Positions 1 to 6,142 of a stretch of DNA of 8,978 nt are shown here, piece after piece. Numbering within the stretch: position 1 is the first letter of the stretch; each line of letters begins with the position of its first letter. The notes beneath the pieces were generated by a model. It was given only the letters and a program-made list of their open reading frames with translations. It was not told where the DNA came from and did no database searches. Source of the stretch: an uncultured Ruminococcus sp. (GTDB lineage: Bacteria; Bacillota; Clostridia; Oscillospirales; Acutalibacteraceae). The position numbers and the translations under genes were made by a program. The stretch lies in the NCBI GenBank assembly GCA_902767285.1, contig CACXHC010000216.1, forward strand, positions 1 through 8,978. Reading direction: 5' to 3'.

Positions 1-11
1 TATTTTTTCTT

Positions 12-54
12 CTTCTTTTTTTTGAAAAAAAAAGAAGCAAAAAAAACTTTAATG
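12..54 (+). repeat. AT palindrome, CTTC type, copy 1
   Basis: The palindrome at 12-37 reads CTTC, eight T, G, nine A, GAAG. It folds into a 12-bp stem with a GA loop (or an 11-bp stem with a TGAA loop). The tail CAAAAAAAACTTTAATG follows. The sequence before it (TATTTTTTCTT) matches the lead-in of the copy at 8111, so the window probably starts inside a larger unit. It may act as a terminator or be a small palindromic element; which one cannot be told from sequence. Confidence 0.85.
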
Positions 55-159
55 TGTGTATGGGATGATTTGCATTGCAGTTGTTTTTATTTTGGTTACG
101 CAGTTGTACACTACATTATATATAAACTAAAGTGCGTATTGCCCACGGGTGCAACCCGC

Positions 160-202
160 CTTCTTTTTTTTGAAAAAAAAAGAAGCAAAAAAAACTTTAA
201 TG
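160..202 (+). repeat. AT palindrome, CTTC type, copy 2
   Basis: The palindrome at 160-185 has the same composition as copy 1 (CTTC, T8, G, A9, GAAG) and the same tail. With 23 further bases to 225 it forms a 66-bp direct repeat of 12-77 with four mismatches, at an offset of 148 bp. A small GC hairpin (CGGGT-GCA-ACCCG, 146-158) lies directly before it, the same order of GC hairpin then AT palindrome seen at the other copies. Confidence 0.85.
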
Positions 203-293
203 CGTGTATGGGGTGCTTTGCGTTGTATTTATTTTGTGCTTTTTAATTTTTAATATATAATTTTTTGTGTTGCAGTTGGCTTCCTTTTATCGC

Positions 294-332
294 CAACAAA
301 TCTGACTGCATACAACGCAGTCAGATTTGTTG
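294..332. repeat. Perfect 16-bp stem-loop related to those at 8062 and 8195
   Basis: The arms are CAACAAATCTGACTGC (294-309) and its exact complement (317-332), with a 7-nt loop. The arms match the hairpins at 8062-8099 and 8195-8232 except for one base pair, T-A here and C-G there, which is a compensatory change. The other two copies act as apparent terminators and are followed by TTGCTTATTTT. This one is followed by TGCTGCGGAACTTTTG, a poor U-tract, so it may be a decayed or displaced copy. Confidence 0.75.
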
Positions 333-469
333 CTGCGGAACTTTTGTAATACTCCCTCAAAGAAGGAGGCTTATGGGCTTTGAATGTTCGGCAGACTCCC
401 TCTCTGAGAGAGTGCTAAAGCTAATCTTTGTGAAGTTTGACAAAAAACAAAAAATTGCTCATTTAGAGT

Positions 470-537
470 AATTAAAGTTTTTTTTTGCTTCTTTTTTTTT
501 TCAAAAAAAAAGAAGAGAAAAAAAGAAAAAAGCCAAC
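470..537 (-). repeat. AT palindrome, CTTC type, inverted copy 3, downstream of hydA
   Basis: On the minus strand, reading away from hydA, this is GTTGGCTTTTTTC, then CTTC-T9-G-A10-GAAG (515-488), then a poly-A stretch ending in ACTTTAATT. The stem is 13 bp. Its ends match those of the TTGGGAAAACC-type elements at 5115 and 8337 (GTTGGCTTTT at one end, ACTTTAATT at the other), which ties the two types into one family. Its T-run on the minus strand could help terminate the hyd transcript. Confidence 0.85.
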
Positions 538-549
538 GGTAAAAGATTA

Positions 550-577
550 GTCTGCGTCTGTAAGGACAGACGCAGAC
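550..577 (-). terminator. Probable hyd operon terminator stem-loop
   Basis: A perfect 12-bp stem (GTCTGCGTCTGT and its complement) closes a 4-nt loop, 74 bp beyond the hydA stop codon. On the minus strand it is followed by TAATCTTTTACC and then GGCTTTTTTC. The U-rich part is not immediately adjacent, so it may work jointly with the AT palindrome at 488-515. No other gene lies nearby to own it. Confidence 0.7.
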
Positions 578-651
578 AGTTAAAGCAAAATATTCTGTAT
601 AGAATGCTCTTTCACATCAGGAAGTAGAACCTTTTGCGTCAGAAATGTAGA

Positions 652-2427
652 TTATTTATAGAAGTGACCTCTCTCAACATAATGAGTGTGGAGGTATTTG
701 TGCGATTTTTCAGAACCGGGTTTCTCGAAGAATTCGCCATAAATCATCTTGATAACGGGGCTGTCATGACTGCATCTGAACTCGGAGTTGATGTCGTAAT
801 CGTAGAGAGCTTTTGAACGAAGTGCCTTGTAATCAACTGTGTTGAGGACGCTGTCGCTCTGAATCGGCTGACCGCCGCCGTTGATACAACCGCCCGGACA
901 AGCCATAATCTCAACCATCTGACAATCGAGTTCGCCCGATTTAATCATTTCGAGAATCTTTCTTGCGTTGCCAAGACCCGATGCAACTGCAACGGTGATT
1001 TTTGTTCCTGCAACTTCATAAGTAACAGTTCTAATCGGCTCGGGACCTCTGACTTCTTCGAAATCTACTTTCTTGAAATCGCCATCAAGTGTGTGAGCCG
1101 CTGTACGCAAAGCCGCCTCAAGAACGCCGCCTGTTGCTCCGAAGATAGCACCACCACCGGTTGCCTTGTTGAACGGAAGATCATAATCTTCGTCCTCAAG
1201 CTCGGTGAACTTAATGCCTGCACGCTGAATCATTCTTGCAAGTTCTCTTGTTGTGAGAGCAACGTCAACATCGTCATACTCAGGCTCGGAACGGAGTTGT
1301 TCACGAGTTACCTCGAATTTCTTCGCTGTACAAGGAATTACGCTGACAACAAAAATATCTTCGGGTTTGAGACCATTCTTTTGAGCGTAGTATCCCTTGA
1401 GAACTGCTCCAAACATAGCCTGCGGAGATTTGCAAGTCGAAAGATTCGGTGTGAACTCGGGATAATAATGCTCAACGAATTTTACCCAGCCGGGGCAGCA
1501 TGATGTGAACATCGGAAGAACTCCGCCTTTTGTAACTCTCTCAACAAGCTCGTTAGCCTCTTCCATGATAGTCAAATCAGCTGTGAAATCCATGTTGAAT
1601 ATAGTTACGTCTTTACCAAGACGGCGGATAGCAGCTGCCATTTTGCCTTCAACGTTTGTTCCAATAGGCATACCGAAACTCTCGCCGAGTGTAGCTTTGA
1701 TTGAAGGAGCTGTAAAGAAGATAACTTTTTTGTTCGGGTCTGCGATTGCGTCCCAAACTTTATCTTCTTGACTCTTTTCTTTCAAAGCACCAACAGGACA
1801 GCTAACTACGCACTGACCACAGCCAACGCACGGAGAATCCGCAAGGCTCTTGTCGAATGCACTGCCAACGTGAGCGTTGAAACCTCTCTGAATAGCACCG
1901 ATAACCGATACAGTCTGAACATTCTTACAGGCAGCAACGCAACGCATACACTGAATACACTTGTTGTTGTCACGAACAATATAAGGCGAGATGTCGTCTA
2001 TATCGTATCTGGGAGGCTCTGACTTGAAATGCTCTTCGTCACAGCCGTACTCTCTTGCAAGACGCTGAAGCTCGCAGTTTGTGCTTTTCTCGCAAGAAAG
2101 ACATTTTTTGTTATGATTAGCAAGAAGAAGTTCGAGTGTAAGTTTTCTTGATTTTCTTACAGCAGGAGTATTTGTAAATACTTCCATGCCTTCTTCTACG
2201 GGATATACGCAAGCGGCAAGCAAACTTCTCGCAGGTTTGTTGTTTATAATAGCCTCTACCATGCAGACACGGCAAGCACCTATGCAGTTAAGGTCTTTGA
2301 GATAGCACAGTGTAGGAATCTCAATGTTAGCTTCTCTTGCAGCCTGAAGAATAGTATATCCTTTCGGCACTTGAACAGGAATGCCGTTTATTTTAAGATT
2401 AACCATTTCATTATTAATAGTATCCAT
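652..2427 (-). CDS. hydA: [FeFe]-hydrogenase catalytic subunit HydA
   Basis: This is the H2-activating subunit (591 aa) of a cytoplasmic, probably bifurcating [FeFe]-hydrogenase. In order it shows: an N-terminal [2Fe-2S] domain (Cys41, 52, 55 and 73, with an additional Cys48); a His-ligated [4Fe-4S] site H105-x3-C109-x2-C112-x5-C118; a two-cluster ferredoxin domain (C157, 160, 163, 167 and C200, 203, 206, 210); and the H-domain. The H-cluster motifs are intact: TSCCPGW (C310 is the proton-transfer Cys, C311 a cluster ligand), PCTAKK (C366) and ACPGGCINGGG (C510, C514). A small-subunit-like tail follows from about residue 530. The length is close to the clostridial enzyme CpI (574 aa), and it lacks the extra C-terminal [2Fe-2S] domain of the longer Thermotoga HydA. 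AGGAGG at 2435-2440, 7 nt from the ATG, fixes the start. It is the last gene of the operon. No maturation genes (hydE, hydF, hydG) are in view. Confidence 0.97.
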   Translation of the reverse strand: MDTINNEMVNLKINGIPVQVPKGYTILQAAREANIEIPTLCYLKDLNCIGACRVCMVEAIINNKPARSLLAACVYPVEEGMEVFTNTPAVRKSRKLTLELLLANHNKKCLSCEKSTNCELQRLAREYGCDEEHFKSEPPRYDIDDISPYIVRDNNKCIQCMRCVAACKNVQTVSVIGAIQRGFNAHVGSAFDKSLADSPCVGCGQCVVSCPVGALKEKSQEDKVWDAIADPNKKVIFFTAPSIKATLGESFGMPIGTNVEGKMAAAIRRLGKDVTIFNMDFTADLTIMEEANELVERVTKGGVLPMFTSCCPGWVKFVEHYYPEFTPNLSTCKSPQAMFGAVLKGYYAQKNGLKPEDIFVVSVIPCTAKKFEVTREQLRSEPEYDDVDVALTTRELARMIQRAGIKFTELEDEDYDLPFNKATGGGAIFGATGGVLEAALRTAAHTLDGDFKKVDFEEVRGPEPIRTVTYEVAGTKITVAVASGLGNARKILEMIKSGELDCQMVEIMACPGGCINGGGQPIQSDSVLNTVDYKALRSKALYDYDINSEFRCSHDSPVIKMIYGEFFEKPGSEKSHKYLHTHYVERGHFYK

Positions 2428-2434
2428 GCCTATC

Positions 2435-2440
2435 CCTCCT
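2435..2440 (-). promoter_or_regulatory. hydA ribosome binding site touching the hydB stop
   Basis: AGGAGG on the minus strand lies 7 nt before the hydA ATG, and its first base is the last base of the hydB stop codon (TAA, 2442-2440). This suggests translation coupling of the two subunits. It also favours M1 over the in-frame Met at residue 8. Confidence 0.85.
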
Positions 2441-4341
2441 TATTTTGTAATGATTGCACCAAATTTACAGTTGCTCATGCAAACACCGCACTTGATACAT
2501 TTATCCGGGTCAATAACGTGCGGTTGCTTAACTGTACCCGAAATAGCCTTAACAGGACAGTTTCTTGCACAAAGAGTACAACCTCTACATTTGTCAGCAA
2601 CAATTTCATATTTAATGAGGGATTTGCAGACACCTGCGGGACACGTTTTATTCTGAATATGCTCAATGTACTCGTCTTTGAAGAATTTCATTGTAGAGAG
2701 AATCGGGTTAGGTGCTGTCTGACCCAATGCACACAATGAAGATTTCTGCATATGAGTAGCGAGATCGTCAATATCTTCGAGGTCTTTGTCCTCGCCCTTA
2801 CCTTCGGTAATCTTTTCGAGATACTGAAGGAGCTTTCTTGTACCTATACGGCAAGGTGTACATTTACCGCAGCTCTCGTCAACTGTGAACTCAAGATAGA
2901 ATTTGGCAATATCAACCATACAGGTATCTTCGTCAAGAATAATCATACCGCCTGAACCCATCATAGAGCCGATTTTGATAAGGCTGTCATAATCGATAGG
3001 AGTATCAATATATTCGGACGGAATACAACCACCTGAAGGGCCGCCGGTCTGAGCAGCTTTGAACTTCTTTCCGTTCGGAACGCCGCCGCCGATTTCTTCA
3101 ACGATAGTACGCAAAGTAGTACCCATGGGAACTTCAACAAGACCAACGTTGTTGATTTTTCCGCCGAGAGCGAATACTTTTGTACCTTTAGAACCTTCTG
3201 TACCCATTGAAGCGTACCAATCACTGCCATTGAGAATGATCTGAGCGATGTTAGCGTATGTTTCAACGTTGTTGAGAACAGTCGGTTTTCCAAAAAGACC
3301 TTTAACAGCCGGGAACGGAGGTCTTGGACGAGGCTCGCCTCTATTTCCTTCGATAGAAGTCATAAGAGCAGTTTCCTCACCGCAAACGAATGCACCTGCA
3401 CCCAAGCGGATTTCCAAATCGAAATCAAATCCCGAACCAAAAATATCTTTACCGAGGAAGCCTTTTTCTCTTGCTTGCTCGATGGCGATAGACAAACGCT
3501 CAACGGCGATAGGATATTCAGCTCTTACATAAACGAAACCGTGGTTAGCTCCGATAGCGTAACCGGCGATAGCCATAGCCTCGATAATGCACTGAGGGTC
3601 GCCCTCAAGAATAGATCTGTCCATGAAGGCACCGGGGTCGCCTTCGTCGGCATTACAAGCAACATATTTAATATCACCTGTTGAAGCCTTAGCGAAAGAC
3701 CATTTTAAGCCGGTGGGGAATCCGCCGCCGCCTCTGCCTCTGAGTCCCGATTTCTTAACTTCGTTAATAACTTCTTCGGGAGTCATTGTTGTGAGTGCTT
3801 TAGCAAGAGCCTGATAACCGTCAACAGCTATGTATTCTTCAATCTTTTCAGGGTCGATAACACCGCAGTTTCTCAAAGCAATTCTGAGCTGATTCTTATA
3901 GAAAGGTGTTTCGGAAAGGGAGAGAATAGAGCCATCTGAATGAACAGTTTCTTTATAGAGAAGGTCTTTAACAACATTACCCTCTACAAGATGTTCTTTA
4001 ACGATTTTCTTTATTCCTTCGGGGGTAGTCTGAGAATAGAACGAACCCTCGGGATAAACGATCATAATCGGGCCGAGAGAGCAAAGACCAAAACAGCCTG
4101 TTCTAACGACAAGAATTTCGTCTTTTATGCCATTCTTTTCGAGTTCCTCATCCAAAGCCGCAAGAACTTTTTTACTGCCCGAAGAAGTACAGCCTGTACC
4201 GCCGCAAACGAGAACTTGTTTGCGATAGCCTGTCTGTTTAGCAAGTTCTTCGCCTTGTTCCTTTATAACTTTTCTGACCATAACGAGCTGTTGATGCTCC
4301 GCTTTGATCTTATTAAGTTCATCAATAGTGATCTTAGCCAT
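2440..4341 (-). CDS. hydB: Bifurcating [FeFe]-hydrogenase subunit HydB (NuoF-like, FMN and NAD(H) binding)
   Basis: This 633-aa flavoprotein exchanges electrons with NAD(H) and, in the bifurcating family, hosts the site where the NADH and ferredoxin paths meet. Visible domains: an N-terminal thioredoxin-like [2Fe-2S] domain (C46-x4-C51, C83-x3-C87); a NuoF core with the glycine-rich GLRGRGGGGFPTG (199-211), CNADEGDPGAF (229-239) and GAGAFVCGEETAL (314-326); an SLBB-like stretch (about 385-440); the N3-type [4Fe-4S] site C491-x2-C494-x2-C497 with C537; and a C-terminal two-cluster ferredoxin domain (C585, 588, 591, 595 and C615, 618, 621, 625). C474, H561, C567 and C572 may form the zinc site I recall for bifurcating HydB proteins. 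The start is ATG 4341 with GGAGAGG at 4351-4357; the frame runs 25 codons further but only through hydC. It lies 1 bp from the hydC stop. Confidence 0.96.
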   Translation of the reverse strand: MAKITIDELNKIKAEHQQLVMVRKVIKEQGEELAKQTGYRKQVLVCGGTGCTSSGSKKVLAALDEELEKNGIKDEILVVRTGCFGLCSLGPIMIVYPEGSFYSQTTPEGIKKIVKEHLVEGNVVKDLLYKETVHSDGSILSLSETPFYKNQLRIALRNCGVIDPEKIEEYIAVDGYQALAKALTTMTPEEVINEVKKSGLRGRGGGGFPTGLKWSFAKASTGDIKYVACNADEGDPGAFMDRSILEGDPQCIIEAMAIAGYAIGANHGFVYVRAEYPIAVERLSIAIEQAREKGFLGKDIFGSGFDFDLEIRLGAGAFVCGEETALMTSIEGNRGEPRPRPPFPAVKGLFGKPTVLNNVETYANIAQIILNGSDWYASMGTEGSKGTKVFALGGKINNVGLVEVPMGTTLRTIVEEIGGGVPNGKKFKAAQTGGPSGGCIPSEYIDTPIDYDSLIKIGSMMGSGGMIILDEDTCMVDIAKFYLEFTVDESCGKCTPCRIGTRKLLQYLEKITEGKGEDKDLEDIDDLATHMQKSSLCALGQTAPNPILSTMKFFKDEYIEHIQNKTCPAGVCKSLIKYEIVADKCRGCTLCARNCPVKAISGTVKQPHVIDPDKCIKCGVCMSNCKFGAIITK

Positions 4342-4342
4342 A

Positions 4343-4855
4343 TTACTTGCCCTCTCCTTCCGCTTTGATATACTTATCGAGTATCTTATCAACCTCAGCA
4401 GGTGTAAGTTTGCCATAAACTTCCTCGCCGATCATCATAACGGGAGCAAGTCCGCAAGCACCTACGCAGCGGCATGAATCGATAGAGAAAAGCCCGTCAG
4501 CGGTACATTCACCGCTTTTAATACCGAGTTTCTTTTCGACTTCAGCCAGCACCTTATCGGCACCCTTAACATAGCAAGCCGTACCCAGACATACGCTGAT
4601 TCTGTGCTTGCCCTTTGGTGTAAGACTAAAACGAGAATAGAATGTTGCCACTCCGTAAACTTCGCTGAGCGAAATACCGAGACCGTCAGCAACTCTCTGC
4701 TGAACTTCGATAGGAAGATATCCATATACTTCCTGAGCCTCGTGGAGAATCGGGAGCAAAGCACCCGGAATCGCCTTATTGCGGTCGATAATCTCCTGAA
4801 GTTTTTGTTTCTGCTCATCGGTTTCACGGAACGGTTGAATAGTTTTTTCTGCCAT
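4343..4855 (-). CDS. hydC: Bifurcating [FeFe]-hydrogenase subunit HydC (NuoE-like)
   Basis: This is a 170-aa NuoE/24-kDa-type subunit: an N-terminal helical part (about 10-75, with the family pattern LLPILHEAQEVYGYLP at 33-48) and a thioredoxin-like [2Fe-2S] domain with ligands C89-x4-C94 and C130-x3-C134 (CLGTAC, CVGAC). C128 is an extra Cys just before the second pair. Its cluster is expected to relay electrons beside the HydB flavin. The length is normal for NuoE. The start at 4855 is chosen because AGGAGG lies 7 nt upstream (4863-4868). The frame can be extended to 4915, but that would begin upstream of the TATAAT box. It is the first gene of the operon, 1 bp before hydB. Confidence 0.96.
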   Translation of the reverse strand: MAEKTIQPFRETDEQKQKLQEIIDRNKAIPGALLPILHEAQEVYGYLPIEVQQRVADGLGISLSEVYGVATFYSRFSLTPKGKHRISVCLGTACYVKGADKVLAEVEKKLGIKSGECTADGLFSIDSCRCVGACGLAPVMMIGEEVYGKLTPAEVDKILDKYIKAEGEGK

Positions 4856-4862
4856 TTGTATA

Positions 4863-4868
4863 CCTCCT
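4863..4868 (-). promoter_or_regulatory. hydC ribosome binding site
   Basis: AGGAGG, 7 nt before ATG 4855. It decides the hydC start against the longer frame. Confidence 0.9.
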
Positions 4869-4891
4869 GTGAATACTAATAGATTTTTATT

Positions 4892-4920
4892 ATTATACCT
4901 CATATTTTCGTGCAAATCAA
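4892..4920 (-). promoter_or_regulatory. hyd operon promoter (sigma-A type)
   Basis: On the minus strand, TTGATT (4920-4915), 17 nt, TATAAT (4897-4892). Transcription should start near 4885, giving a leader of about 30 nt. I see no clear Rex (TTGTTAA-N4-TTAACAA type) operator. An imperfect inverted repeat lies just upstream at 4928-4949. Confidence 0.8.
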
Positions 4921-4927
4921 TAGAATA

Positions 4928-4949
4928 GTATTATTTTTTAGAACAATAC
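4928..4949. promoter_or_regulatory. Imperfect inverted repeat upstream of the hyd promoter (possible operator)
   Basis: GTATTAT and ACAATAC face each other across 8 nt (6 of 7 pairs match), ending 8 bp upstream of the -35 box. The position would suit an activator, but AT-rich DNA gives such repeats by chance and I recognise no regulator consensus. Confidence 0.2.
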
Positions 4950-5077
4950 CTTTTTTTGATGATAATTCCCCAAAAAAAGCTATTGATTATTGGTTAAAAC
5001 ACCTAAGCACAAGATAAGGCAAATGCAGACAATTTTTTGAAAATCTCCGTCTCGCTGAATGCGTAACAGAGGGGGGG

Positions 5078-5110
5078 ACAAAAGAAAAATTTGTGGAATT
5101 TTTCTTTTGT
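5078..5110. repeat. Long AT hairpin next to a seven-G run
   Basis: ACAAAAGAAAAATT (5078-5091) and its perfect complement (5097-5110) enclose TGTGG. A run of seven G (5071-5077) precedes it and CCC (5112-5114) follows, so GGG/CCC could extend the stem across a small bulge. It sits between the hyd promoter and the gene-end element at 5115. The role is unknown. Confidence 0.7.
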
Positions 5111-5114
5111 ACCC

Positions 5115-5202
5115 AATTAAAGTTTTTTGGAAAGGGTTTGGGAAAACCTTTTTTTCAAAAAAGGTTTTCCCAAGAATCCCAAGAATCCCAAGAAAAGCCA
5201 AC
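5115..5202 (-). repeat. AT palindrome, TTGGGAAAACC type, copy 1
   Basis: On the minus strand, reading away from the upstream gene: GTTGGCTTTTCTTGGG with the neighbouring 9-bp unit repeated, then TTGGGAAAACC-T6-G-A7-GGTTTTCCCAA (5173-5138), then AAACCCTTTCC and AAAAAACTTTAATT. The stem is a perfect 17 bp with a 2-nt loop. On the plus strand the unit CCCAAGAAT occurs at 5169, 5178 and, with its last base changed, 5187; the copy at 8337 has only one unit. It follows the stop of the 5242 gene. Confidence 0.9.
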
Positions 5203-5214
5203 TGCAAATAATAA

Positions 5215-5233
5215 CGGTCTGTAAAACAGACCG
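5215..5233 (-). terminator. Probable terminator of the 5242-5985 gene
   Basis: CGGTCTGT and ACAGACCG form an 8-bp stem with a 3-nt loop, starting 8 bp after the stop codon on the minus strand. TTATTATTTGC follows. The AT palindrome at 5138-5173 lies further downstream. Confidence 0.75.
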
Positions 5234-5241
5234 CTTACCAA

Positions 5242-5985
5242 TCAATCGACATAGAACTCGGCGAAATCGTCAAGACGCAGAGCAGCGAGTTTTCCGCCAA
5301 TATCGGAACCGCAGTTTATGGCGATAATTCCGTTCTTTTTGAAAATCTTGTCATGCTGAGATTTTTTTCCATCGGGAACGGGGTCTATGAAGGGGTTATC
5401 ATCAAAATAAATTTTTCTTGTGGGTCTATGACCTACAACGAGATATTTGTCATCAAAATATCTTTTTGAAAAATCGGGAGTTTGAGATATAAACTCATAA
5501 ATATCGTAATCGTCAAGGTCTTTTTTGGGGTCGAAATTATTTATGCCCGCATGAACCAAAACGAACGATTTGTCTTTGCCTTTGATTTCTATTTCTTCAT
5601 AGAGAGAAAAATCACTCAGATAGTCAATTATCATTTCTCGGTTTTCTTCATCGAGCTTAATAAAATCGGCAATTGTCTTTTGTCCTCCCATAGATACCCA
5701 ATAAGAAATTTTATCAACCACATCTGTGCCGAGTTTCATCAAAGCGGTGGGGTCGGGGTTTTTGTTGATGGCTACAAGACACTTCAAAGCAGCGTATTCA
5801 TGTTCGCCTATAATAGGATAAATATTCTCCTGCATCATCATATCCATGAGCAAATCAATGCCATGCTCGCCGTCAAGAATATTCCCCAGCACAAAAACAC
5901 TGTCGGATTTTTTGAGATGAATTTTTCTCATAAGTTTATCAAACTTATCTTTATTGCCGTAAATATCAGAAACACAATATATCAT
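5242..5985 (-). CDS. Calcineurin-like (PPP-type) phosphoesterase homologue with altered active-site motifs
   Basis: This 247-aa soluble protein has the layout of a PPP-type metallophosphatase such as Ap4A hydrolase or bacterial protein phosphatase, but several signatures are changed. Motif I (D-x-H-G) reads SDIYGN, with Tyr9 for the metal-binding His. Motif II (GDxxDRG) reads GNILDGE, with Asn35 for Asp. Motif III (GNHE) reads GEHE, with Glu61 for Asn. HAG (145-147), GH (185-186) and NCG (224-226, where the family often has DTG) are kept. The fold is therefore likely and activity doubtful: it could be a non-catalytic binding protein or an enzyme with changed metal use. The ATG at 5985 has GGAGG 8 nt upstream (5994-5998); a longer frame to 6024 would overlap the promoter. 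It stands alone and is divergent from the lipoprotein gene. Confidence 0.8.
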   Translation of the reverse strand: MIYCVSDIYGNKDKFDKLMRKIHLKKSDSVFVLGNILDGEHGIDLLMDMMMQENIYPIIGEHEYAALKCLVAINKNPDPTALMKLGTDVVDKISYWVSMGGQKTIADFIKLDEENREMIIDYLSDFSLYEEIEIKGKDKSFVLVHAGINNFDPKKDLDDYDIYEFISQTPDFSKRYFDDKYLVVGHRPTRKIYFDDNPFIDPVPDGKKSQHDKIFKKNGIIAINCGSDIGGKLAALRLDDFAEFYVD

Positions 5986-6012
5986 AAGACATTCCTCCGC
6001 TCTTTGCGATAT

Positions 6013-6041
6013 ATTATAACACAAATCGGCATTTTCGTCAA
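6013..6041 (-). promoter_or_regulatory. Promoter of the phosphoesterase-like gene
   Basis: On the minus strand, TTGACG (6041-6036), 17 nt, TATAAT (6018-6013). The transcript start would fall near 6006, leaving a leader of about 20 nt, which supports the start at 5985. Confidence 0.85.
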
Positions 6042-6089
6042 CAATTAAATAAATTTTACCTAATTTACTTTTTAGAATATATGAATATT

Positions 6090-6116
6090 TTTACCCTTTT
6101 CATATATATATATGAT
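6090..6116 (+). promoter_or_regulatory. Possible promoter of the lipoprotein gene
   Basis: A TATGAT box (6111-6116) follows an alternating TA run. The best -35 is TTTACC (6090-6095) with a short 15-nt spacer, so this is a weak call. Confidence 0.3.
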
Positions 6117-6142
6117 AGGAATTTGTATGCGGAGGATTTTTT

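Larger units (their letters stand above)
1..651. other. Non-coding, repeat-rich intergenic region
   Basis: I see no convincing gene here. Open frames in this stretch translate homopolymer-rich repeats, lack a good ribosome binding site and resemble no protein I know. It holds two direct copies of an AT palindrome (from 12 and from 160), a small CGGGT-GCA-ACCCG hairpin (146-158), a long stem-loop (294-332), two near-palindromes with a CTCCCTC left arm (352-368 and 396-412), an inverted copy of the AT palindrome (470-537) and the probable hydrogenase operon terminator (550-577). The last two belong to the 3' end of the leftward hyd operon; the owner of the others lies outside the window. Confidence 0.8.

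Noticed and set aside
22..246. 74-codon open frame on the plus strand
   Set aside because: It translates two copies of the AT repeat and gives a low-complexity Lys/Phe protein repeating itself; no ribosome site or family resemblance.
265..471. 68-codon open frame on the plus strand
   Set aside because: It runs through the stem-loop at 294-332 and the small palindromes at 352-412; a by-product of non-coding structure.
4342..4416. Longer hydB start (25 extra codons)
   Set aside because: The extension lies inside hydC, has a non-family composition, and the ATG at 4341 has its own GGAGAGG.
4856..4915. Longer hydC start (20 extra codons)
   Set aside because: It would start upstream of the TATAAT box and ignores the AGGAGG placed 7 nt before 4855.
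4856..4990. Rex-type redox operator upstream of hydC
   Set aside because: TTGTTCT-AAAA-AATAATA matches only the left half of the usual palindrome; not called.
4980..5207. 75-codon open frame on the minus strand
   Set aside because: Its start is a translation of the CCCAAGAAT repeats and the palindrome; no ribosome site of note.
5986..6024. Longer start for the phosphoesterase-like gene (13 extra codons)
   Set aside because: It overlaps the -10 box, and GGAGG sits correctly before 5985; the first residues from 5985 already form the motif I strand.
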